Source: Adineta vaga
Lineage: Eukaryota > Rotifera
Assembly (NCBI GenBank): GCA_021613535.1
Contig: CP075493.1
Coordinates: 744,001-808,000 of the forward strand
DNA length: 64,000 nt
Reading direction: 5' to 3'
The notes below the pieces were generated by a model. The model ran no database searches and was not told where the DNA came from. It saw only the letters and a program-made list of their open reading frames with translations. Positions 21,165 through 32,326 of the stretch are shown here, one piece after another. A program made the translations under genes and the position numbers. Positions within the stretch are counted from its first letter, which is position 1. Each line of letters begins with the position of its first letter.

Positions 21165-22418
21165 ATGACTAATAAGTCTTCTAATCATATTCAATATGCA
21201 GATAATTCATTATATTCATCAAATCATTGGATTTTCGAACCTTGTTTATTAACTGATCATAAAATGATTGCAATTATATATTTTCATCAATCAGATTATG
21301 CAATTTATTTAAATCCTAATGATAAACGTGGTTATCGTTCTATTATTCGTTTAATTAATAATCATCAAATGATTTCTACATTAAATCGAATTTATACATC
21401 AATAGAAAGAATTGGTCTTTCATTAATCATGTCATTAGTTAGTGAATCATATACTCATATTGTTCCTATTGTACAAAATATTATTGCTGGTAATAATTCT
21501 CATTCATTTGATTTACAAACAGGTATTATTCAATTGGGTAATGATGATGAACCATGTTTTCTTCATGGACATGTATTTGGACGTGGAAATCCAAATGAAA
21601 ATTATATTGATGATGTTAAATTAGATGGTCCTATTCCAGGAGAGATTTTTGATTTAAGGGAAAATAAAATTCAATGGAAATCTGAAGAAATAAAGAAAGT
21701 TACTGAAAGAATTAAAAATGAAATAAATAAACTTGAAAATATTTATAAATCATTTGGTTTAACGATTTTTCTTGAAAATCTTTCATATGATATTTATATA
21801 ATACGACATGGTGAAACTAATTGGAATATTCAACGAAAACTTCAAGGACATACAGATATTCCATTGAATGAAAAAGGATTATTACAAGCTGAACAACTTC
21901 AAGAGAAATTTCAAGATTTTCATTTTTCAAAAGTAGTTTCATCAGATTTACAACGAGCTTATTCAACAGCTCAATTAATTGTTAAATCAATTCAAATTGA
22001 AAAATCTTCTTTACTTAGAGAAAAATCTTTTGGTCAATGGGAAGGACATTTGATTGAAGAACTTCATTCTTATTTAAAACAATTATATGATATTGAACAT
22101 TTTACAAAAGAACAATATTTATCTTTTAAATGGGAAGATAATGCTGAAAGTTTTTCTGATGTTTATCAAAGATTTCAAACATTAATTCGTTCGATTTTTA
22201 TTTCAAATTTAAAGACAAATGATCCTATTTTATTTTCAACTCATGGTGGTGTATTAAGAGCTATTTTATATCATTTAGATTTTCATCAAGGATTTCGTTG
22301 GCAAATAACCAATTGTGCTTTTCTTAAACTTACAGTTCATGTAGATGGACAAATCTTTCTTAAAGAATCAAATGGAATTAAACTTATTAAAGCTGACGAA
22401 AATTTATGCTCATTTTAA
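21165..22418 (+). CDS. Histidine phosphatase with an unassigned N-terminal domain, 417 aa
   Basis: Intronless. Residues about 208-400 are a histidine phosphatase (phosphoglycerate mutase-like) domain. It has I-I-R-H-G-E-T-N-W-N with catalytic His215, G-H-T-D-I-P-L-N-E-K-G, a conserved S-S-D-L-Q-R-A region, G-Q-W-E-G and the second His in S-T-H-G-G (360). The first about 200 residues contain HGHVFGRGNP, reminiscent of HIT-like His motifs, and end in a Lys-rich helix. I cannot name that domain with confidence. A fusion of two phospho-transfer domains suggests nucleotide or sugar-phosphate chemistry. It shares a divergent promoter region with the ATP-grasp gene. Lack of introns fits a foreign origin but does not prove it. 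Confidence 0.75.
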   Translation: MTNKSSNHIQYADNSLYSSNHWIFEPCLLTDHKMIAIIYFHQSDYAIYLNPNDKRGYRSIIRLINNHQMISTLNRIYTSIERIGLSLIMSLVSESYTHIVPIVQNIIAGNNSHSFDLQTGIIQLGNDDEPCFLHGHVFGRGNPNENYIDDVKLDGPIPGEIFDLRENKIQWKSEEIKKVTERIKNEINKLENIYKSFGLTIFLENLSYDIYIIRHGETNWNIQRKLQGHTDIPLNEKGLLQAEQLQEKFQDFHFSKVVSSDLQRAYSTAQLIVKSIQIEKSSLLREKSFGQWEGHLIEELHSYLKQLYDIEHFTKEQYLSFKWEDNAESFSDVYQRFQTLIRSIFISNLKTNDPILFSTHGGVLRAILYHLDFHQGFRWQITNCAFLKLTVHVDGQIFLKESNGIKLIKADENLCSF

Positions 22419-23224
22419 ACATATTTATAAGCATTTTTCAATTTTTATTATTATGATATTAAATTCTATTTTGAAATCTCTTTTCTTTTTGATGTTCCTA
22501 TATGAAAAATATTTCTATTTACTAACGTCATTGAATTCAATAATCTTATATCGTATACCTCCGACAGGTTCTAATGTTCTTATTTCAGAACAGGAACCGT
22601 GAAAAGATCGACAATTTTCACAATAAACTACTCTTATAGAAGTCTATTTCTGTGCAAAGTTTCAACTTAAAATTGGAAAATCAGTTTATCTGTCTCCGGA
22701 GGCGGAGGAGTACGGCATTGTGCTTATTTGAAAATATCACAAAAATGCAGTATTTAAACAATAATAAGTTAGCGGTTCGAGCTCTTTTCAGAGTATTCAT
22801 AACTTATTAAGATTTATATTGTATAAGTTCTCTTGGCTAGAAAGCAATTTAACAATTGAGAATCTTCTCTCTACAGTTTAGATATTCATTTTTCTCTATA
22901 TTTCTTCATGTTAAGAAATATGTTTCTGATAATAAATGATGAAAAATATAAATTGTAATATAATTCAGTGGTAACTATACATTACTATTGTTGAATTAAC
23001 AATGAGAAAAAAAAACATTGATAATATCTAACAACAAGAAGAAACTCTTATCAGTAAAGAATAATCTACATATCTTTACTATTTTACTTTTAAAGTAAAA
23101 TATCAATATAAATAGAAACCTTGATTTTCTTTTTAATAAATGATTAGTTTTATTGTGGAAATAAAAAAAAAAACTTTGAAATGATGAAATATTGTTTATA
23201 TTTTAATTCAATATGGAAATTGAT
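22419..23224. other. Intergenic
   Basis: No gene seen. A small GC-rich palindromic spot (CTCCGGAGGCGGAGGAG, near 22695-22715) stands out from the AT-rich background and may mark an old element end. Confidence 0.35.
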
Positions 23225-23682
23225 TTAATATCCAAGTTTTTTGAATGCTAAAACTAATGTTGAAAGAATAATACCAATAGTCATTGTTGAAGTAAGACGA
23301 CCAGTTGAATTACATAATTCAGTATTACAACAACAATATAAAACACTTCCTGCAAGAGGAACACTAACTTTTGAACATCCATTTTTTGTACATGAACCTT
23401 GAGGATTAACTGTATAAGCATCACGAGTTATTGATTTTATACCTAAAAATTCTCCTTTCGATTTCTATGAAATAAAAAAAATGTTTTAATTTTCTTTGAA
23501 ATCATATTTCTTACTGTACAATATCCTGTTTTTGATTCAACAGTTGCAATACCATTGGAACTAAATTTATCATAGCATCCTGTACCTTCACCACCGTCAC
23601 ATTGATAACATTTCAAAGCCGATGTTGGAATTAATTGAATTCCAAGTAAAACAAGAAGAATTGTAACACTATAAAGTTGCAT
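23225..23682 (-). CDS. Ly6/uPAR-type GPI-anchored protein, 135 aa
   Basis: Exons 23682-23515 and 23464-23225, with a 50-base intron, sum to 136 codons. A signal peptide (MQLYSVTILLVLLGIQLIPTSA) is followed by the Ly6 opening L-K-C-Y-Q-C-D. Spaced cysteines and the diagnostic C-C-C-N-T-E-L-C-N end follow, then a hydrophobic C-terminus (MTIGIILSTLVLAF) that fits a GPI-attachment signal. Three-finger proteins of this class act at the cell surface in adhesion or receptor modulation. The partner is unknown. Confidence 0.85.
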
Positions 23683-24534
23683 TGTATATAGTTTTAATAA
23701 ATTTTAACATAAAAGATCACCATCTTTTATACAACTAGATGAGAAGCTGTTATCATTTTGTAATTACTAAACTGTTGTGAAATATATCTTTAAATAAATA
23801 AAATAATAATTTTATTATTATATTTATCTTTTATTTACTATATTTTGTAATTCATTCGTCATATCTACGTCATTATTTCTTATCGATATTCATTTTATTA
23901 AATTTTTTTTCTTAAGGACAAAGATAATAAATGTATATGTGTTTATTGTTACTAAGACAAATTCATAAAAGAGATATTTTATTACGATTCATTTTATAGA
24001 ACACAATTCTTTTTCTTTCTTATACAATTAATAGTAGATACATTTTTCAATAACGTCACTCAAAATTCTTTGACTATAGCTTAACATATTCAAATGAAAA
24101 TTTTTATTTATAGAACAGATTATCAGATACATATATACATTTCCATAATTTTCGTTAAAAATGACTATATAAAATAGTAAATATAGAACAGATATTGTTT
24201 CTTGTTCATATTACCATTGTAATACATATAAGTTTATTATAATATTTAAGAAATATACAATTGTTTCACGTGAAGAAGAAAAACTATATAAATAAATACA
24301 AAATTACAAAAGAATATCATGTCATTGATGTATCACAATTTCTATACACCTGATGATTTAAAGATGAGATAATGTAGTATGAAATTGAACATGAAAGTTT
24401 TTCAATAACTGAGTTTTATTCGTATTGAAATTCTAAAATGAAGATACTAAATGAAATTTTCAATTTTCTTGAGTGAAACTCTCAAATCATTTGAAGGGTG
24501 TAGATATTGGTTAATCTTCTATCTTCTTCTTCTA
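23683..24534. other. Intergenic
   Basis: AT-rich, no coding pattern. The left end is the 5' flank of the Ly6-type gene and the right end borders the Helitron-like element. Confidence 0.4.
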
Positions 24535-24863
24535 TCTATATATATAAAGAAGAAAGTTTGTCTGTCTGTTCGCTATGCATTCAGTCGCTGTAATAACTAC
24601 GATCATCAAACTTTCTACGATGCTTCCTTAGGTCCCAGGAAAGGTCGACATGAGGTTAGAATGGTCATCGGGGGGGGGGGGTGAGGGTGGGGAGCGTGGG
24701 TGAAATTTCACCCAGGTAGTTCAATTATAGCTAACATTCCCAAACTTTCCACAATGCTTCCCTCGATCCAGAGGAAGGTCGACATGGGGTTAGAATGGCC
24801 ATCAAGAGATGGGGGAGGCGGCGTGTGTAAAATTTCGCTCCCAAGATGGCATATAGGAATGAG

Positions 24864-24880
24864 GGTGGGTGTGGGTGTCT
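24864..24880. repeat. TGTGGG motif inside Helitron-like copy A
   Basis: GGGTGGGTGTGGGTGTCTGCATCT. The trailing TGTCTGCATCT is shared with the copy at 60540, so in this family the G-rich string is part of the element. Confidence 0.6.
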
Positions 24881-25365
24881 GCATCTAGAATAGACAACTG
24901 CAAAGCGTGGGTTGGGTTCTCAAAAAAACTGAGTCTGGAGTGAAATGACTACTCTACCTGTATAGAGTAGAAGTGAAGTTTATAAAGTAGAGAATGACTT
25001 GCAGCGGGACAGTGGGTGTGGATTTAAAAGGAAGAGAGTTGTATATCGGATGCATAGCGAGACAAAATCAGTAGGAAAGAACTAATGAAGAGATGCGAAG
25101 TTCTGAAAAAAAGACCTGGTGCATGACGCGAAAAGGGATATAGGAAGGATCTCAGTACGGAGGAGAAAGACGTGTGGAAGACAGGTAACGTACGCTGAGT
25201 GACGATCTGAAAGATTACACTAACTAAGTCAGGGCGGAAAAGGAGGGTGTGAGGATTTTTTGATACACGACGCGTAAATACCAACGGAGAGGTCCAGTGG
25301 GTGATGAGAAAAGCAGTGTTGTAGATGAAAAACGTAAATTATATCCTCTTTGCAGAAGGTATCTC

Positions 25366-25471
25366 TAGTGGCGGCGCCACAGGGGGGGTTGGCGGGGGCT
25401 GACCTCCCCCCCCAGAATTTTTCTGAAGGGGGCTCAGCCCCCTCTGAATAAAAATCCTGGCGCCGCCTCTA
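25366..25471. mobile_element. hAT-type MITE with 8-bp target duplication
   Basis: Terminal inverted repeats TAGTGGCGGCGCCA (25366-25379) and TGGCGCCGCCTCTA (25458-25471) bound 106 bases. The flanks are the direct repeats GGTATCTC at 25358-25365 and 25472-25479. An 8-base duplication and YARNG-type ends are diagnostic of hAT elements. The interior is a second inverted repeat (CCCCCC...GAAGGGGGCTCAGCCCCCT). It is very GC-rich compared with the surroundings, has no coding capacity and is nested in the 3' end of the Helitron-like element. Confidence 0.85.
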
Positions 25472-25485
25472 GGTATCTCCTCTAG

Positions 25486-26193
25486 TATGAATATAAAAAG
25501 AATATACTCATTCACACCCTCACCTTGAAGATAAAATTTTCGTTTTTCAAAAGACAAATAATCTTTATCGAAGAAAAAGAAAGAGAATGACACGTGTATA
25601 GGTAAAGTGAAATAAGTAAAAACGATGCAACGTAATATTAATTATATCTTCTTTCAAAAATAAATCATATTTTCTCTAATTAAAAAACTTAATTACAATA
25701 CGATGAATAACAAGAAGAACGAGAGAATTATTTTATTTGTCAAAGATGGAAAGAGGCAATAATTAGAGAAGAACATATACGCCTGATACATCATTTGATT
25801 TGATTCATAATCATAAATAATTAATCAGTTATTGTTTTTTCAACAAATCAAAAGTGTAACAATAAATAATGAAAAAATAAATATTTGTAATAGTGAAATC
25901 ATCAAACTTCTTTTACATTGTAGCTGAGATGTTTGCTCATACATCGAATGTTATAAATGATTGACGAAGTGTCTTGTTCGTATTCAACTTTTTCGAAAAA
26001 TATGATACGGCAATCAATCTTCGAAGAATATCAGCAGAATTTGAATATGAAGTTCTACTACTACCGCGTTCACATTATATTCATCATTCGAAGTATTGAA
26101 GCAACGTTAGATCTGATGATAATTAATCTTGAAAATATAATTGTGAGGATATTGTGATTGATATGAATAAAAAAAAATAAAGAAAATTTTTGA
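25486..26193. other. Intergenic
   Basis: No supported gene. Short frames of about 65 codons have no family signal. Confidence 0.4.
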
Positions 26194-27582
26194 TTAAATA
26201 GATTCTTTTCTAAAGTCATTTGGTTTATTGATATTTTGTTGATATTGAACATATTTTTCATCTCGTTTTTTTAAATAAGAATTATTTTGAATTTCTAAAT
26301 TTCCAGCTAATTGAGCCATTTTTCTCCAATCAGAATATGAAAATGTTGGACTTGAAACGACATGTTTAATTCCATATTGTTGAATTCGATCAATTTCATC
26401 ACAAACACCTTGATCTGATTCAATTAATTTTAAATGATATTTTTGTTCATATAAAGGTGTTCCACGTAATAACATTAATGGAAATGCATGAATAATTTGA
26501 ACATGATGTTTTAAACAAAATTCAATTGATTTTTCAAATGATTCAATTGTTTGTCCTGGTAAACCGAAGATAAGTGAAATTTCACATTCAATAGATTTTT
26601 CATAAATTTCATTTAAAATTCTTTGAATTTTTTTCATATTTGAAGGTCGATCAATAAATTTTTGTTCATTAGGATGAATTGTTTGCAAACCAAATTCTAA
26701 AACAACCATTGCTGTTTGATTTAATTGAACAATAGCATTAATAAATTCTGGTTTAATCATTTCTAAACGTGTTTGTAAAGTGATTTTTCCTTGATATTTA
26801 TATTGAATTAATTGTTGAAGAACATTTAAATAATTTGGACCAGAATTAAATGTTGGATCAACTAAATTTAAATCAATAACTTTTGATTCATTACGACATA
26901 ACCATTGAATTTCTTTGGAAATTCTTGTTAATTCAAAATGTCTTCGTGTTAAATTTGTTGATTCACGATGTTGACAAAAACTACATGAAAATGGACAACC
27001 ACGTTGTGTTTCCCAACGAAGAAAACGTTGATTAGGAATTAAATTCTTCAAAAATGGTGATGGAAGTTCATTAAAATTTGTTTTTGCTGATTGAACTTGA
27101 TCAATTTGTCCTGCATAATGAATTCCTTGAATTTGTGGATAACGATTTTGTATTTGTTGTTGCATATATTGAAGAAGAGCAGTTTCACCATATCCTCGAA
27201 TAAAAACATCAACTTGAGGATAAAATTTTTCTAAATTTTTTTTCGTATAACTTATTTGTGGTCCACCAAGAATAATTCGACCAGGATATTTTTCTTTTTT
27301 TAATTTATTTAAAATTATTTGTAAAAATTTTTCATTCCAAATAAATGCACCTAATGCAACATCAGTTGATTCATTTGCATTTTTCATTATATAATTTGTA
27401 ACATCATCTGGATGAAAAGAAGAAAAATTAACTGCATATGATTTCGATAAAACATCAATATTATTTTCATATAAATTTGCTAATATTGATGATTGTCCTA
27501 AGGATATTGGAGGATCTTTTGTTTTCATATAATCTAATGCAATTAATATTAAACGTTTTGTTGGAAATTGAATTGGTCTCAT
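26194..27582 (-). CDS. Radical SAM protein with B12-binding-like N-terminus, 462 aa
   Basis: Intronless and intact. I start at the ATG at 27582; the frame opens earlier only through TTG. The N-terminal about 150 residues resemble the B12-binding fold common in this enzyme class (R-I-I-L-G-G-P-Q-I, then F-I-R-G-Y-G-E). C-P-F-S-C-S-F-C at residues 196-203 is the CxxxCxxC 4Fe-4S motif for S-adenosylmethionine cleavage. Later strands (L-Q-T-R-L-E-M, V-L-E-F-G-L-Q-T, S-L-I-F-G-L-P-G-Q-T) match the radical SAM barrel. The class is mainly bacterial (methyltransferases and related enzymes), so lateral origin is likely. The substrate is unknown. Confidence 0.85.
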   Translation of the reverse strand: MRPIQFPTKRLILIALDYMKTKDPPISLGQSSILANLYENNIDVLSKSYAVNFSSFHPDDVTNYIMKNANESTDVALGAFIWNEKFLQIILNKLKKEKYPGRIILGGPQISYTKKNLEKFYPQVDVFIRGYGETALLQYMQQQIQNRYPQIQGIHYAGQIDQVQSAKTNFNELPSPFLKNLIPNQRFLRWETQRGCPFSCSFCQHRESTNLTRRHFELTRISKEIQWLCRNESKVIDLNLVDPTFNSGPNYLNVLQQLIQYKYQGKITLQTRLEMIKPEFINAIVQLNQTAMVVLEFGLQTIHPNEQKFIDRPSNMKKIQRILNEIYEKSIECEISLIFGLPGQTIESFEKSIEFCLKHHVQIIHAFPLMLLRGTPLYEQKYHLKLIESDQGVCDEIDRIQQYGIKHVVSSPTFSYSDWRKMAQLAGNLEIQNNSYLKKRDEKYVQYQQNINKPNDFRKESI

Positions 27583-28112
27583 TTTAATAGAAAATAATGA
27601 CTCACTTTTGATGACGATAGACGATGTTTTTGTCTTATGGCGACACAACGAAACGAGAAGAGAATGTTAAGATATTTATTCATTAATACAACTGGGAATT
27701 TTCCCAGTTGAATGATTGTCAAATAGAATAAACTATTTTTTTTTATTGAATTATCTTATATTATCATTAGATTATATCTAAATGAATATTCTTATATAAG
27801 ATTATTTAACATGATTCTTAATTCGAAAAAAATGATTTAACTAATTGACCTTTTGTCTACACTTTTATATTAAATATATTATATAAAACATCATATTCAT
27901 ATTATTTTGAAAAATGTTCATTTCCTTTAATAATTAGAATCACAAAAGTCTTTCCTTTGAAAAAGAAAATATATAAATATATTTCACACTCTCACAATTT
28001 GTTTTTTCTAAAATCAAACAATTCATTACCGTTGTCAAATGATTTTTTAGATACTTCAGAAGAAAAAACAAAAATAATGTTTTTTTTTTGTTTTTATTAA
28101 AATTATTCAAAC
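27583..28112. other. Intergenic
   Basis: 5' flank of the radical SAM gene and upstream side of the next pseudogene. A short inverted repeat (CTGGGAATTTTCCCAG) lies near 27691-27706. No gene seen. Confidence 0.4.
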
Positions 28113-29108
28113 AGATGTTTATCAATCTGAATTTTACCTAAGTAATTCTTATTTTCAATTTAATCCATCTGATAATATTGAATTAATTTCGATAAATAAT
28201 GAAAAATCTTTATTATTATGTACACGATCATGTAATTTAGAACCATGATGTCGAATATTAGATTATAATTTATTTAATAATCAATGTCGTTTATTTGAAG
28301 GTGAATTATCAACAGGTAAATCTATTCCATCAATTAATTCATCACAAATTGCATCGATTAATTATTATCCTCAATTATTTCGAAATTATAATAAAAATTG
28401 TATTTTTTGTAATATAAATCAATATCTTTTATGTGAAAATAATTTATGTTCTTGTCCTTCAAATACTTATTGGAATGGTGAAATGTGTTTGAATAAAAAA
28501 ACATGTAGGTTCATCATGTTTGAATGATTTTGAATGTCGAAATGATGAAATTCCTTTAATTTGTATTCAAGTAAATTTATGTACAACTGCAGGTAAAATA
28601 TTTATATGAAATTATGATTTTCTTATTAGTTTTCTTATTTATATGATATTCATCACGTATTTGTTCATTGAATATAACAACAATTGCTTATAATCTTATT
28701 AATATACCTATTCAAAATTATACATTCTATTCATTTAATTTCATTGCAATATTCAAATGTGTTTTTATTATTTTTAGTCCTATTCATGAAAATGGTTATT
28801 TTTCATTTGATCATATTTCAGTTATTGATCAAACTAATACAGAAATTCTTCTTAATGGTAATTTTGAAAATGATCTAACAGGACGGAATTATTGTAATTC
28901 TATGAATAGTTCTTATTCTGGTCTCATTGGAATACGAGGAATGTTATTACCATATAATGGTTTAAAATTTTGGTTTGATGGTGCATGGATTCCTCCTGAT
29001 TATTTAACTCAAATGATTTCAACTAAAATTGGTTGGAATTATACATTGAAATTTTGGCTTACAAATGATGCGACTGGGAATACAATGAATGTTATTCTTT
29101 TTCAATAA
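28113..29108 (+). pseudogene. Bdelloid secreted PAN/Apple-like protein remnant
   Basis: Belongs to a bdelloid family with a Cys-rich N-terminal module (CTRSCNLEP...CRLFEGELSTG), EGF-like text (CSCPSNTYWNGEMC) and a C-terminal jelly-roll-like region (LLNGNFEN...YTLKFWLTND). All three are visible in order. Disabling changes: a TGA replaces a Leu codon within the first module (near 28249), and a one-base frameshift near 28505 precedes V-G-S-S-C-L-N-D-F-E-C-R. An intron follows ACAACTGCAG at about 28593. Ends with TAA at 29108. The family assignment is from memory of its pattern, not a search. Confidence 0.6.
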
Positions 29109-29799
29109 ACTAAATCTTATGATCTAAGATGATTTTTATAGTGTACTCATAAAATGAATATACTACTATAATCGGTCAGTGTGTCCAGCCATAAGTTTAC
29201 ACGATAACTTTTTACAGTCACATTCGATTGAGCTGAAACTTTGTGCACATAATCATCTCATCAATATCTCGGTCGAGTTCGAAGATGAGGATGATCTCTC
29301 GAGAAATGCCTGAGTTATCGGCAAAATTGTCATTATTGGCCAGGCCATTCTCGAGCAGACATATCCGAATTGACTCAGTTTTTAACACTGATCGTGAATC
29401 TGACATTAGTTTTAAATGAAAACGTAATTTCCTAATGAAACAATGCTTATGTCTAAATCTATCATAGATCTCTTATAGATTCATGAAACAAACACAAATT
29501 TATTTAAAATAAGTCATCAGAAATCTTACTCACCGAAAAATGTCTCATTTCTCATGGTAATTTTGATGTCCAGACATCCTACATTGATTCATCTTTAGAA
29601 GAGATCGAAATACGTAGAATATAAATGCATTTATATTCTTTTTCTACGTTGTTATGTTTTATGTAAGAAAAGGTTTCTTACTTATAAGAAAAAGAGAAAA
29701 AAAAATGGCACGACTTGATCAGTTCTTTTCTCTTTGAAAAATAAATAAAGAAAAGTTTTTTTCATTTTTTCATTTGTAGATGTAAAATTTGTTTTGTAA
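29109..29799. other. Intergenic with an unassigned GC-richer block
   Basis: About 29165-29405 is less AT-rich than its flanks. It contains phrases typical of dispersed repeats rather than genes, but no second copy is visible in this window. Confidence 0.35.
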
Positions 29800-32326
29800 A
29801 TGACTGAGCAAGAAGAAAATTTTCGTGATTGTCTTCGATGGAATGAAAATAAAGAAGAATTTCGATTAATTTGGCTCGATGAAAATATCAATAATTCTGA
29901 TGATTCATTAAAAACTCAACAAATGTTATTAGAATTAAATCCATCTGCACAATTCTATACAAATACAAATGAATTTTTTGAAATAATAAAATCAATTAAA
30001 AATGAACAAATAATCTTAATTATTTCCGGTTCATTTGCTCAAATAATTCTTTCAATTCTTGATTTATATAAAACAATAATATTTATTTTTATTTTTTGTT
30101 CAAATCATGAATATCATTTATCATTAATGAATAAATCAACAAAAATTCATGGAATATTTACTAATCAAATAACTTTATATGAATCACTTTATCAAACAAT
30201 AAATCATTTTAATAAACAAATTATAAAATTTAATTTATTTGATCAAAAACAAAATTTATCGAAAGATTTATCAAAAGAATCTTCATTATTTTTATGGCAT
30301 CAAATGATTTTTAATATTCTTCAACAAATGCCTCAAAATGATCAATCAAAAGATGACTTATTGCAACAATGTAAAGAATATTATAAATAAAATAAAATTG
30401 AATTAGAAAATATCAATGAATTTGAACAAACATATTGTCATAATAAATCTATTGAATGGTATACAAAAGAATGTTTTCTTTATAAATTATTAAATAAAGC
30501 ACTTCGAATTGAAGATTTTCAATTAATTTATTCATTTCGTTTTTTTATTATTGATTTATGTAATGATATTAAATGTGAATCATTAAAATTAAAATATTTA
30601 AATAAATTTGTAACATATCGTGGACAACAAATATCAATTGAAGAATATAAAGAATTTGAAAAAAATATTGGAAAAATAATTTCAATCAATGGTTTCTTTT
30701 CAACAACAACAGATAGAAATATTGCAATGAATTTTACTTTAAATAATATCAATTTCGATAAGATTCGATTGATTCTTTTTGAAATTGAAGTTGATTGTTC
30801 AATTGAAAATGTTATTTGTGCTGATATTTCACAACGAGGTTTTTATCAAAATGAAAAAGAAATTCTTTTTAATTTAAATTCAATATTTGAAATAATTTCA
30901 ATTGAAATAAATTTCGAATTAAATTATTCAATAATTAAATTAAAAACAACAAATAAATATTTAAATAATATTCAACAACATCTTAATTCAATTGAACAAG
31001 AAATGAATGGAAATTCACCAATAACTTATTTTGGTTGGCTTCTTCTTCATAAATTAGGAGAAATAAATCAAGCAGAAAAATATTTTCAAATTTTATTAAA
31101 TACATTGACAAATGATCATCAAGATATTCCATCAATTTATAATGGTATTGGTAGTGTTTATTCTCAACGAAATCAATTAGATTTAGCATTAGAAAATTAT
31201 CGTATAGCATTAAAAATTCGTCAAGAACGAAATGATTCACGTTTAGCTGTTTCATATCATAATATTGGAAATATTTTACGTGAACAAGAAAAATATAATG
31301 AAGCATTTGAATATTTTGAAAAAGCATTAAATATTGAAGAAATAAATCATCCAAATGATCATTTACAAAAAGGAATTCTTATTCAAAATATTGGAAATAC
31401 ATTTACAAAGATAAATCAATTTGATCAAGCATTAAAATATTTAGTTTTATCATTAGAAATGTTTAAAAGAATTTTACCTGAACATCATCCAAATATAAGT
31501 ATTTGTTTAGGTGATATTGGTTTTGTTTGGGAATGTCAAAATGAATTTAATAAAGCATTAGAATATTATTATCAAGAACTTTATATTGATGAACAATGTT
31601 TACCATCAAATACATTTTTATAAAGATTACATTTTTATTATTTATTTTAAAAATAATCAAATTAATCAACTTTTATTATTTTCTCAAGAAAAATTTAATC
31701 TTGAAAAAGACAAATTTTCTCATATTATACGAGCATTAATCAATGTAACAAAACAATTTGAAGAAAACAAAACACGAGATGCATTGCGTTGTTATCAAAT
31801 AGTTTTAATTAATTTAAAAAAAATAACACCGAATGATTATCAAACAATTGCTCAATGTTTAACAAGAATTGGTCGTCTTTGTCGAAAATATGGTAAATTC
31901 AATGAAGCATTACAATTTCTTCATGATGCTTTAATTTCATATCGTCAAGATTTATTAACTGATCCAATTGATATCGCTATTGTCATTGAAAATCTTGCAC
32001 TTTGTTATAGAAAAATAAATAAAACAATAGAAGCACTTTCATTTTTCAATGAAAGTCTTTTAATTTATCGAACAAAATATGGAATTGATCATGAAATTGT
32101 AAAATCAATTGAAGCAAATATTATCCAATTAAATGTTGAACAAACTACAGAATTAATTGAAAATAATATTACAAAAGAAGAACATATTATTATTTCAATT
32201 GATTCAAATTCTCTTCCATCTCTTATTGAACCTATATCAATCCCTCAAAGTAATGATAATGAAATTGAAAATCAAACAAAACCTTCTGTTAAACGTAGTA
32301 AATGTTCTAATTGCATTTTATTATAA
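29800..32326 (+). pseudogene. ADP-ribosyltransferase with TPR repeats, broken
   Basis: Reads from ATG 29800 as an N-terminal region, then an arginine-type ART domain with all signature residues. These are T-Y-R-G-Q (Arg about residue 274), F-F-S-T-T-T (Ser about 301) and N-E-K-E-I-L (the E-x-E at about 352-354). Kinesin-light-chain-like TPRs follow (SYHNIGNILREQEKYNEAFEYFEKALNI). This architecture is common in bdelloids. An in-frame TAA (30388-30390) interrupts the N-terminal part. Near 31600 the TPR series ends in a stop and continues in the next frame to 32326. The final residues C-S-N-C-I-L-L form a CaaX-type prenylation box. ART chemistry uses NAD to modify protein Arg. Confidence 0.75.

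Larger units (their letters stand above)
24535..25485 (+). mobile_element. Helitron-like non-autonomous element, copy A
   Basis: Starts TCTATATATATAAAGAAG and ends GGTATCTC...CTCTAG followed by T. This is the TC...CTRR layout of Helitrons, which insert between A and T without duplication. The copy at 60540-61234 matches it along most of its length, including the internal GCTATGCATTC and AGGTCGACATG segments. Here the AAACTTTC...AGGTCGACATG block occurs twice (about 24605-24680 and 24745-24810), an internal duplication. No Rep/helicase frame is present. A hAT-type MITE is inserted six bases before the 3' end. Confidence 0.65.

Noticed and set aside
22770-22790. GGTTCGAGC, which looks like a tRNA T-loop
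   Set aside because: No matching T-stem, anticodon arm or acceptor stem can be folded around it.
24535-25284. Open frames inside Helitron-like copy A, with similar ones at 60776-61147
   Set aside because: The similarity reflects the repeat itself; there is no known domain, and the frames are not conserved between the copies as proteins.
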